The position numbers and the translations under genes are program-made. From CAVTPD01 sp963736575 (lineage in GTDB: Bacteria; Bacteroidota; Bacteroidia; Cytophagales; JAAEPT01), in the NCBI GenBank assembly GCA_963736575.1, contig CAVTPD010000001.1:1674001-1738000 (forward strand): a stretch of 64,000 bases of DNA. The letters are read 5' to 3'. Below, piece by piece: positions 1 to 6,374 of this stretch; the stretch's first letter is position 1, and the number at the start of each line of letters is the position of its first letter. Below the pieces are notes generated by a model, which worked only from the letters and a program-made list of their open reading frames with translations, made no database searches and had not been told where the DNA came from.

Positions 1-709
1 AAAAGGCTATGATAGGTATTGTCCATAATATTGCACCTGTTAATATTTGCTTCCAAAAACGTAATGGGTTAAAACCAACATTTTCAGTAACCGTATTTTT
101 GTTGATGTAATATTCGCTTTCATCAATTTCCTTTTTGTTTGCAGAATTACTGTTTGCTTTAAAGAATGTTGGAAAAAATTGCCGACACAAGGCTGCCAGT
201 ATAATTGCACCAAGTATGATTAGTGGAAATGGAATATTGAAAAAAAAGATACAAATAAATGCCACCAAAGCAACAAAATAGTGGAACGGACTTAATAATG
301 ATTTCTTTCCAATTTTGATAAGTGCAAGTATTACAATTGCTATCACTGCGGGTTTAAGTCCGTTGAACATTGCATAAATCCAAGGAATATTTCCGTATGA
401 AACATAAATCATACTCAGTCCGAGAAGTATGAACATTGAAGGTAGTACAAACAAAATTCCTGCTACCAGTCCACCCCGAACACCGTGAAGTAGCCAACCG
501 ATATAGGCTGCCAATTGTTGTGCTTCTGGTCCAGGTAGAATCATACAATAATTCAAAGCGTGCAGAAATTTACTATCACTTACCCATTTATTTTTCTCAA
601 CGAGGTATTCGTGCATAATGGCAACTTGCCCAGCAGGGCCACCAAAACTAATGAAGCCAAGTTTAGTCCAAAACTTTAATGCTTCTTTGAATGTTGGTTT
701 CTCTTTCAT
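1..709 (-). CDS. chrA: Chromate transporter (ChrA family), C-terminus cut by window edge
   Basis: Membrane transporter of the CHR family, which exports chromate. I translated the minus strand from an ATG at 709-707; the frame stays open to base 1, so the stop lies outside the window. The N-terminus shows the hallmark of a chromate_transp domain: GFISFGGPAGQVAIMHEYLV, then a PGPEAQQLAAYIGW segment, followed by hydrophobic helices. The start codon overlaps the stop of the superoxide dismutase gene in an ATGA arrangement, so the two are probably translationally coupled. About 236 residues are visible, roughly one CHR domain plus the start of what may be a second half. The family call is secure; chromate as the real substrate is inferred from the family. 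Confidence 0.85.
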   Translation of the reverse strand, partial: MKEKPTFKEALKFWTKLGFISFGGPAGQVAIMHEYLVEKNKWVSDSKFLHALNYCMILPGPEAQQLAAYIGWLLHGVRGGLVAGILFVLPSMFILLGLSMIYVSYGNIPWIYAMFNGLKPAVIAIVILALIKIGKKSLLSPFHYFVALVAFICIFFFNIPFPLIILGAIILAALCRQFFPTFFKANSNSANKKEIDESEYYINKNTVTENVGFNPLRFWKQILTGAILWTIPIIAF

Positions 710-1431
710 TTCGTCAATTTCAATGCATTATCTAAACGTTGTGCGGCATTGTCCCAATTGATAATATTAAAAAGATTGTCCACAAAGTCTGCCCTTTTGT
801 TTTTGTATTTTAGGTAATAGGAATGTTCCCAAACATCAATGACAAGCAAAGGAATAACTCCCCATTGGGTCAATTTTTCGTGATTCTCACATTGTAAGAT
901 TGTCAGTTTGTCGGTATATGGTTGATAACCCAAAATTCCCCAACCGTTTCCGTCAACGTCTTTGGAAGTTTTGGCAAGATACATTTTCAGTTTGTCGTAA
1001 CTACCGAAATCCTTTTCAATGCGTTTGAGCAAGTCGCCTTTAGGGTCACTCTTTTTGTTAGTCAAGTTAGTCCAAAATATGGAATGAAGAATGTGTGACG
1101 AAAGGTGATAAGCCAATTTCTTAGTCCAAAAGTCAACAGTCTCAAGGTTGTTATCGTCCAATGCTTTTCGTATCATCTGTTGGTCTTTGTTTGCACCTTT
1201 TACTGCTCCACCGTGATGAAAAGTGTAATGTAGGTGCAAAGTTTCTTCGTCCATATAAGGTTCTAAATGATTGTTAGCATAAGCCAATGGTTGATGAATG
1301 AAATTACCGTCCTTGTCTACCAATTTGTCAATGGTGTTGTCAGTCAGGTTTTGGGCAAATGCCGATGCTGTCGGAACAAGTGTCGCTCCGCCAAGTATCA
1401 GTCCTGTTTTTAGAAAGTCTTTTCTGTCCAT
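706..1431 (-). CDS. Exported Fe/Mn-type superoxide dismutase
   Basis: Converts superoxide to hydrogen peroxide and oxygen. The 241-residue protein starts with a Tat-like or Sec-like leader (DRKDFLKTG, then a hydrophobic stretch ending near ASAFAQ), so it probably acts outside the cytoplasm. The mature part carries the Fe/Mn-SOD pattern: the HLHYTFHH segment, SSHILHSIFW, and the C-terminal DVWEHSYYLKYKNKR metal-ligand box. The leader has RK where classical Tat signals have RR, so the export route is uncertain. It ends in an ATGA overlap with the chromate transporter gene. Superoxide forms when chromate is reduced, so the pairing makes functional sense, but that link is inference. Confidence 0.9.
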   Translation of the reverse strand: MDRKDFLKTGLILGGATLVPTASAFAQNLTDNTIDKLVDKDGNFIHQPLAYANNHLEPYMDEETLHLHYTFHHGGAVKGANKDQQMIRKALDDNNLETVDFWTKKLAYHLSSHILHSIFWTNLTNKKSDPKGDLLKRIEKDFGSYDKLKMYLAKTSKDVDGNGWGILGYQPYTDKLTILQCENHEKLTQWGVIPLLVIDVWEHSYYLKYKNKRADFVDNLFNIINWDNAAQRLDNALKLTK

Positions 1432-1474
1432 AATTTATATGTTTATAGTTTGCATTGTCGTCTTTTAGGGTTGC

Positions 1475-1606
1475 ACATAACGTGTTTGTGTATGATTAGT
1501 GGCGTGTTCCAAGCACTTAATTTAGCATATAATTACTGAATAGAAAATCCGCGAGGATTTTCGTAAGTAGGCGATAACCAGCCATTAATTATACACGGTG
1601 TTGTGG
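1475..1606 (-). repeat. Imperfect inverted-repeat element, attC-like, downstream of the GNAT gene
   Basis: A structured 132-bp element starts 7 bp past the stop of the GNAT gene. Its outer arms pair imperfectly: GTGTATGATTAGTGGC on the left matches the reverse complement of GCCATTAATTATACAC on the right. The ends read CCACAAC and GTTATGT on the minus strand, close to the integron consensus RYYYAAC...GTTRRRY. In the middle is a perfect hairpin with arms GAAAATCC and GGATTTTC and a GCGA loop (about 1541-1560). Size, fold and position after a gene resemble an integron attC site, but the cores are degenerate. Confidence 0.5.
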
Positions 1607-1613
1607 TGCGTTT

Positions 1614-2117
1614 TTATTCCATTCCAGTTATATTACTTCTGCGTTCCAATAGAATTGTATTTCTCCAAACTCCGTTCATTTTTCCGATTTTTTCTCGATA
1701 ACCAACTTTCCTAAACCCAAGTCTTTCGTGTATGGTTAGACTTCCTTTGTTTTCGGGGAAAATTCCAGCTTGTAAAGTCCAAATTTCATTATTTTCACTT
1801 TCTGTTATTAATCTCTCCAATAATTTCGTTCCAATTTTCTTTCCCGAAAATTTTGTTGAAACATAAACACTTACTTCTGCAACTCCTCCGTAAACACATC
1901 GAGAAGAAACGGGTGACAAAGCACTCCAACCTACAATTTTATTCTTTATTTCTGCGATTATTCGACATTTTTTTAAGTGTCCATTATTCCACTCATTCCA
2001 ACTTGGTAAGTTTGATTCAAATGTGGCATTTCCAGTATCAAGACCTTCTTGATAAATTTGGGAAACTTGCTCCCAGTCAGTTTCTTTTAAATTCCGAAAT
2101 GTTAATTTTTCCTCCAT
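1614..2117 (-). CDS. GNAT N-acetyltransferase, phosphinothricin-acetyltransferase-like
   Basis: A 167-residue acetyl-CoA-dependent N-acetyltransferase of the PAT/Bar type. Visible signs are the N-terminal FRNLKETDWEQVSQIYQEGL, the conserved NATFE segment, the acetyl-CoA loop region (SVYVSTKFSGKKIGTKLLE, the Q/RxxGxG/A region in variant form), and the C-terminal HERLGFRKVGYREKIGKMNG typical of these enzymes. Family members acetylate small amines such as phosphinothricin, methionine sulfone or sulfoximine; the substrate here is unknown. The gene stands alone between two structured inverted repeats, like a mobile cassette. GNAT enzymes are common cassette cargo. The ATG at 2117 gives the normal family length. 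Confidence 0.88.
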   Translation of the reverse strand: MEEKLTFRNLKETDWEQVSQIYQEGLDTGNATFESNLPSWNEWNNGHLKKCRIIAEIKNKIVGWSALSPVSSRCVYGGVAEVSVYVSTKFSGKKIGTKLLERLITESENNEIWTLQAGIFPENKGSLTIHERLGFRKVGYREKIGKMNGVWRNTILLERRSNITGME

Positions 2118-2150
2118 TTTCTTTGAAAGTCAGTCTGTTTTTTCAAATGC

Positions 2151-2267
2151 ACCACAATGTGATGTGTAAGTTTAGTTTAAACGTCGGGTAGTTTCTAAAA
2201 ACTTATTGTAAATTTTCTGTAAAATAAGCTTTTTAGAGGCTACATGAAATCTTACATAATGTTGTGT
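2151..2267 (-). repeat. Second imperfect inverted-repeat element, attC-like, upstream of the GNAT gene
   Basis: The sequence near 2151-2167 (CCACAATGTGATGTGTAAG) is nearly repeated as its reverse complement at 2250-2267 (CTTACATAATGTTGTG). This makes an imperfect stem about 117 bp across. The minus-strand start reads ACACAAC, close to an integron R'' core; the other end reads ATTGTGG, lacking the expected first G. With the element at 1475-1606 it brackets the GNAT gene. It may be an attC-like site or a different small mobile inverted repeat. Confidence 0.4.
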
Positions 2268-2273
2268 TTCGTT

Positions 2274-2640
2274 TTGCCCTCTATCCCATGCAGTAGGTAG
2301 TTGTTTGTTGTAGCGGATATGTTTTGTTCATAAAATGAATGAAACATATTAAGCGGAAACCAACTGCTACCGGTCTTTTTTGATCGGCATTATGATTATT
2401 ATACACTCGTGTATGTAGCGTAATGCTAAAAAAAGACCTATATACTAAAGAAGTTAGTGCAACAAATGTCAATTTTTAGGCGTATAGCTGTTTACCAGCT
2501 TAACAGCTGCTAACTAAAAGTTAAGATTCACTTTTTAAAAGCAAGCTTTACAACTTCATCTACAACTTTTATTGTAAGCACAACTTACTACACAGCTATA
2601 CGCCTAAAATCCATCACTAACCTTCCATAGAGGGCAATAT
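2274..2640. repeat. Non-coding segment bounded by nested inverted repeats
   Basis: No credible gene lies in this stretch. The ends carry an 11-bp inverted repeat (TTGCCCTCTAT at 2274-2284 and ATAGAGGGCAA at 2629-2639). Inside is a perfect 18-bp inverted repeat, TTTTAGGCGTATAGCTGT at 2474-2491 and its reverse complement at 2594-2611, separated by 102 bp. This could be a gene-less cassette, a MITE-like element or an RNA of unknown function. The only open frame here (63 codons) has no recognisable features and is not called. Confidence 0.45.
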
Positions 2641-2644
2641 GAAA

Positions 2645-2839
2645 TATCAACGCCCCGGCTATGTGCTGAAGCGAAATTAAATAGTTTTGTTGTTTGCTAG
2701 TTGAAAGTAGCGAATTCTGCGAATTCGCAAAACACATTTCTCACACTTTTGCGAATTCGCAGAATTCGCGGTGATGCAAATAGGGAAGGAGCTGCGTGAC
2801 GTACTATTTCGCTTTGGCATCATAGCCAATGTTAGGTAC
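2645..2839 (-). repeat. Long attC-like composite hairpin at the 3' end of the membrane-protein gene
   Basis: Read on the minus strand, this begins with ACCTAAC (2837-2831), an exact match to the attC R'' consensus RYYYAAC. It continues as GGCTATGATGCC and AAGCGAAA...TAGT. The complementary arm at 2657-2684 (GGCTATGTGCTGAAGCGAAA) pairs with it, leaving an unpaired base as real attC stems do. It ends at GTTGATA (2651-2645). Within the element is a perfect 23-bp inverted repeat with 14-nt loop (2710-2732 and 2747-2769), built from GCGAATTC units. The right arm overlaps the last codons of the 2804-3610 gene. Confidence 0.55.
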
Positions 2840-3610
2840 TTTCTTTTTTGTTGATTTTTCTCTAATCACTTTAATGTCCATATATACGTATGGAATTGAT
2901 AATAGAGCAATGAAAAACCCAAAGTATACACCTCCACTTATAAGCCAAATACCTAGTGCAAGAAACATTAAAGAAAGTGAATAAAAGACGAGACGTATCA
3001 ACATATTTTTAAAACTCCATTCGCTATCATTTAGGTACTCTTTTTCTTTTTTTTCAATTTTTTGGATTGAAAGCTCAAGAATGTTAATTGAAGATTTTAA
3101 CTTTTTAAGATTGTCTTTAAAGACTTTTAGATTTCGTTTATTCCATCCTCCTGAAAATGGGTTAGAGCGAATAGAAGGCGCAACCATGCTATTAAACCCA
3201 ATAGAATCTTCACTTTTTAGAATTATGATTTTTAATCCGTCCCATTGCCATCCAACATGTTTATAACAAATAGCATAATCTTGTGTAAGGTGTTCAATAT
3301 TCCAATCTAAATCATTAGCGGTTGCTTTCACCAAATTTTTAAAGTCATCATTACTCAAGGATGACTCAATTAGAGTTAATTCAGTTGATTTTTTAAACCA
3401 TCTAAAAAAAGTGATAATTAGAATGAAACTTATGATTTGAAAAATTCTTGTTTCTATTCCGAAACTTTCGTTTTTAAAAAATTCTAAAAACAAAAACTCG
3501 ATATTAAATACAAATATCAAAACCATAAACCCACTACGATTTATTTGATCCCATGTAGATAATGAAATACTCTTATTTGAAAGTTGATGATGTATTTCTT
3601 TTTTAGTCAT
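2804..3610 (-). CDS. Hypothetical membrane protein
   Basis: A 268-residue protein of unknown family. Hydrophobic segments near residues 27-45 and 52-70 and again near 207-225 and 227-250 predict four membrane passes in two pairs. A soluble loop of about 130 residues lies between them, with a predicted coiled stretch around KKLKSSINILELSIQKIEKKEKE. The last codons are part of an attC-like inverted repeat, and a matching GTTAGGT core lies just upstream of the start. The gene therefore looks like the first cassette after the recombinase gene. I see no catalytic motif, so no function is assigned. Confidence 0.7.
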   Translation of the reverse strand: MTKKEIHHQLSNKSISLSTWDQINRSGFMVLIFVFNIEFLFLEFFKNESFGIETRIFQIISFILIITFFRWFKKSTELTLIESSLSNDDFKNLVKATANDLDWNIEHLTQDYAICYKHVGWQWDGLKIIILKSEDSIGFNSMVAPSIRSNPFSGGWNKRNLKVFKDNLKKLKSSINILELSIQKIEKKEKEYLNDSEWSFKNMLIRLVFYSLSLMFLALGIWLISGGVYFGFFIALLSIPYVYMDIKVIREKSTKKKVPNIGYDAKAK

Positions 3611-3621
3611 TATGAAAAATT

Positions 3622-3660
3622 GTACCTAACATTTGGATATGTGCCACAGTGGCACATATA
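3622..3660 (-). other. Possible attI-like recombination site with perfect palindrome
   Basis: Between the recombinase stop and the membrane-protein start lies an 11+1+11 palindrome (ATATGTGCCAC, A, GTGGCACATAT; 3637-3659). Beside it on the minus strand is GTTAGGT (3630-3624), matching the integron core GTTRRRY. About 25 bp here (3622-3646) recur inverted at 2839-2814, with only a few mismatches. The position next to the recombinase and before the first cassette suits an attI-like site, but this is inference. The palindrome could instead act as a terminator or operator. Confidence 0.4.
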
Positions 3661-3669
3661 TAACTTATA

Positions 3670-4809
3670 CTAATCTAACGGATTTTTAATCTTTTCGAAA
3701 GTACTCATAGCAACATGTGTATATAATTCTGTAGTTAAACTAGAGTTATGGCCTAATAACTCTTGTACTTGTCGTAGATTGGTTCCGTTTTCAATTAAAT
3801 GGGTAGCAAACGAATGCCGTAACATATGAGGGGTAACTTTTTGTGTGATTTTAGCCCGCTTTGCAGATCGTTCTACAATATGTTTTACACTTGTGGCAGA
3901 ATAAGACTTACCTTTTTCGCCTTCAAATAGATACACTTCAGGTCGGTATTCTTTAATGTATTCCCGTAAATGCTCTAACAATTTATTGGAAAGCAAGGTA
4001 TAACGGTCTTTATTACCCTTACCGCCTATTATGCGTATTAACATTCTGTTAGAGTCTATATCTCCCAATTTTAAATTCAGTAATTCACCTCTTCGTAAAC
4101 CTCCCGAATACAAGGTTTCTAGAATACATTTATGTTTTATGTTAGTCGTAACGGCAATCATTTTCAACACACTTTCTTTGGCCAAAACTTTAGGCAAGCG
4201 TTGTTCTTTTTTGGGGCGCTCAATTTCATAAAAGCGGTTAGGCATGTTCAGTACCATTTCATAATAGAACTTTATAGCATTAACAATTTGGTTTAATGTA
4301 GAATTCGCTTTTCCGGCTTGTGCTTTAGAAGAAAGGTAGCGTCTAATATCTATTTCGTTTAAGTTATTAGGATTCTTAGTGTTATGGAAGTTTAAAAAAT
4401 CCTCAAAATGCCCTACATAAGACCTAATGGTACTTTTTGAATAATGCTTTAATTCTAATTTTTCTAAATACTCGGGTGGACATGTAATCCAATTTTTTTG
4501 AGGCTTACGTTCTTTTAATTGCTGCACCAGTTCACGTGCATTTTCCGGTTGCTGGCCTTGTACAGGTCGGTTTTTGAAAAAATACTTACCATCTATGTAA
4601 GCAATACCCTTAAACGTATTGAATAGTAAATTCAGGTTATTAGGGGTGTTTAAAAGAATAGGAATCTCATATTGTTTAGACCACTTAATACCGGGCAAGG
4701 TTTTAATCAATCGCTGTATTACATCACTATTATAAAATTGCAGGCCAATATATCGCTCGTCATTAATAAGCACATGGCGAAGAATTATCTTTTTAAATTC
4801 CTTTTTCAT
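3670..4809 (-). CDS. Tyrosine recombinase/integrase, possibly of an integron-like system
   Basis: A site-specific DNA recombinase of about 379 residues. All catalytic elements are visible: Arg in GGLRRGE (about R239), the Lys hairpin GGKGNKDR, HMLRHSF (about H328/R331), LLGHNS (about H354) and the nucleophile in ELYTHV (about Y363). A SAM-like core-binding domain (about 110-200) precedes them. The first 100 residues form an extra N-terminal domain not found in XerC/D. The IntI-specific insertion seen in classical integron integrases is absent. The longest frame begins with TTG at 4833; I prefer the ATG at 4809. It faces away from a zinc-finger gene across a perfect inverted repeat and reads in the same direction as the putative cassettes. 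Confidence 0.88.
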   Translation of the reverse strand: MKKEFKKIILRHVLINDERYIGLQFYNSDVIQRLIKTLPGIKWSKQYEIPILLNTPNNLNLLFNTFKGIAYIDGKYFFKNRPVQGQQPENARELVQQLKERKPQKNWITCPPEYLEKLELKHYSKSTIRSYVGHFEDFLNFHNTKNPNNLNEIDIRRYLSSKAQAGKANSTLNQIVNAIKFYYEMVLNMPNRFYEIERPKKEQRLPKVLAKESVLKMIAVTTNIKHKCILETLYSGGLRRGELLNLKLGDIDSNRMLIRIIGGKGNKDRYTLLSNKLLEHLREYIKEYRPEVYLFEGEKGKSYSATSVKHIVERSAKRAKITQKVTPHMLRHSFATHLIENGTNLRQVQELLGHNSSLTTELYTHVAMSTFEKIKNPLD

Positions 4810-4847
4810 GAAAGCAAATACGTAAAAAGACAACAGTTTATCCGTAT

Positions 4848-4883
4848 ATTAACCGTTTAATAAACGTGTATTAAACGGTTAAT
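4848..4883. promoter_or_regulatory. Perfect 14-bp inverted repeat in a divergent promoter region
   Basis: ATTAACCGTTTAAT (4848-4861) and ATTAAACGGTTAAT (4870-4883) are perfect reverse complements around an 8-nt spacer. The repeat fills the short gap between the divergent recombinase (start 4809) and zinc-finger (start 4892) genes. It is a likely operator for both, or a recombinase binding site. The adjacent small protein could be the ligand, but nothing in the sequence proves it. Confidence 0.5.
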
Positions 4884-4891
4884 CAACGCTT

Positions 4892-5260
4892 GTGAGAATT
4901 TGTCCAGTATGTGGCTCAACTATAAAGGGGAGAGCCGATAAAAAATTTTGTTCAGAACAATGTAAATCTTCCGCATATTATGAAGCACGGCAAGAAAAAG
5001 ATAGATTTTATTTTCAAGTGGATAGGCAACTAAAACTTAACAGAAAAATCCTGAAGAAGCATAATGCTACCGGTTACACTACCTTAAGAAAAGAAGTCTT
5101 ACTGTCTGAAGGCTTTAACCCCAAGTTTTTTACTCATTACTGGAAAAACAAAACCGGACAGGTATACCTGTTTTGTTACAACTATGGTTTTGCAGACATT
5201 ACCAAAGACGGGAAAGAAAAATTCATACTGGTGGAATGGCAAGATTATATGGCTAAATAA
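4892..5260 (+). CDS. Small zinc-finger protein of unknown function
   Basis: A 122-residue protein. It opens with CPVCGSTIKGRADKKFCSEQC, two CxxC/CxxxC pairs (about C5, C8, C20, C24) that should bind one zinc, followed by a basic helix (SSAYYEARQEKDRF). The C-terminal half is a folded domain with no motif I recognise. The start is GTG at 4892; no ATG is available before the zinc finger, so the start is well constrained. It is transcribed away from the recombinase across a perfect inverted repeat, so it may be a DNA-binding partner or regulator. That role is inference from position only. Confidence 0.75.
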   Translation: MRICPVCGSTIKGRADKKFCSEQCKSSAYYEARQEKDRFYFQVDRQLKLNRKILKKHNATGYTTLRKEVLLSEGFNPKFFTHYWKNKTGQVYLFCYNYGFADITKDGKEKFILVEWQDYMAK

Positions 5261-5365
5261 ATGAGCTTAACATTAAGTTTTAACAATTGTCTGTTTTGTT
5301 CGAATTCTATAGGTAAAAAAATTCCATCCATATTTTTATTATAGATGGGAGATGGTATTATAAGA

Positions 5366-6073
5366 TTATTCACAAATACCGCCGGGTGTACACACTTTAC
5401 CATCAATAATTTGCAAACCATTGTCGGGGTTTTTCTCTACCCATTCGGCAAACGCTTTGTTTAGGTTTTCTAAAATAGTGGCCGATTCTTGTGCACCGGA
5501 GATACCGTATTTTCGGTCTAGCACAAAGAAAGGAACACCTTTTATACCCAAAGTTTGCGCTTCGGAAATATCGGCTTTTACTTCTTTGGTAAAGGCACCA
5601 CTTTCTAACATTTCAGAAACAGCATTTTCGTCTAAACCAATTTCTTTACCCAGTTCAATAAGTGTAGGGTAGTGGTCTACGTTTTTGTTTTCTACAAAGT
5701 GGGCTTTTAGCAAACGTTCTTTGGCTTGGTCTTGCTTGCCTTGTGTTTGTGCGTAATGGATAAACCGGTGGGCGTTAATGGTGTTTACCGTAAGGGCATT
5801 GTCTAAGTTATAGTTTAAGCCTACCGTTGCTGCTACCTGAACTACATTATCGGTCATTTCTTGTGCTCGTTCTTCTGTAACGCCGTACTTTTCTGCCAAA
5901 CGCTGTTTGGTACTTATGCTGGTATCGGTTACCGCAGTAGGGTCTAACTGAAAGCTTTTCCATTCCACTTCAATGCGGTCTTTGTATGGGAAATCGGCTA
6001 AAGCTTCTTCAAATCTTCGTTTACCAATGTAACACCAAGGGCAAACTACATCGCTCCATATTTCTATTTTCAT
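5366..6073 (-). CDS. DsbA-family thiol oxidoreductase, FrnE-like
   Basis: A 235-residue thioredoxin-fold oxidoreductase. It lacks a signal peptide and starts MKIEIWSDVVCPWCYIGKRR, placing the CPWC active site at residues 11-14, as in FrnE and 2-hydroxychromene-2-carboxylate isomerase-like proteins. The helical insertion and the cis-Pro region GIKGVPFFVLDRKYGISGAQ are present. A second cysteine pair (CTPGGIC, about 228-234) lies at the C-terminus; Deinococcus FrnE also has a C-terminal Cys pair. It is probably a cytoplasmic disulfide reductase/isomerase involved in redox stress. It converges on the zinc-finger gene. Confidence 0.85.
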   Translation of the reverse strand: MKIEIWSDVVCPWCYIGKRRFEEALADFPYKDRIEVEWKSFQLDPTAVTDTSISTKQRLAEKYGVTEERAQEMTDNVVQVAATVGLNYNLDNALTVNTINAHRFIHYAQTQGKQDQAKERLLKAHFVENKNVDHYPTLIELGKEIGLDENAVSEMLESGAFTKEVKADISEAQTLGIKGVPFFVLDRKYGISGAQESATILENLNKAFAEWVEKNPDNGLQIIDGKVCTPGGICE

Positions 6074-6374
6074 TGTAGTACTTTTTTGGGTTTCTACTTT
6101 TGAATTTGTCTTTCCGGAAAGTAGTCCACATTTAAAAATAGGAATATAAGGGGTTTTATACGCTTATATAATTTTCCGGTTCTCATCAACAGCAGTATTT
6201 ATTAATGTTTAAACATTTAAATATACAAAAAATAAGAACTTTGCCTAAAATAGAAGAATGTAAAGAATGTCTTTTTGTAGATAATAAGGGTGGTCTGCAT
6301 TAAAACATTAATTAATGGTAGATAGACTTTATATAAGCCGTAGTTTAGCATAGGTTTCTGCATAATTATTATTT
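6074..6374. other. Intergenic region, nothing identified
   Basis: About 300 bp between the divergent FrnE-like and L,D-transpeptidase genes. It is AT-rich, has no credible open frame and no strong inverted repeat. It should contain the promoters of both genes; I found no exact TAnnTTTG element, only near matches. Confidence 0.5.

Noticed and set aside
1475..1606. Riboswitch or small RNA
   Set aside because: The fold is a long imperfect palindrome located after the stop of a gene and similar in layout to two neighbours, which suits a recombination site or repeat better than a leader RNA.
2281..2472. A 63-codon open frame on the minus strand
   Set aside because: No recognisable motif, odd composition, and it lies within nested inverted repeats in a region that looks non-coding.
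3670..4809. XerC/XerD housekeeping recombinase
   Set aside because: It has an extra ~100-residue N-terminal domain and sits in an accessory region with structured repeats, unlike chromosomal Xer genes.
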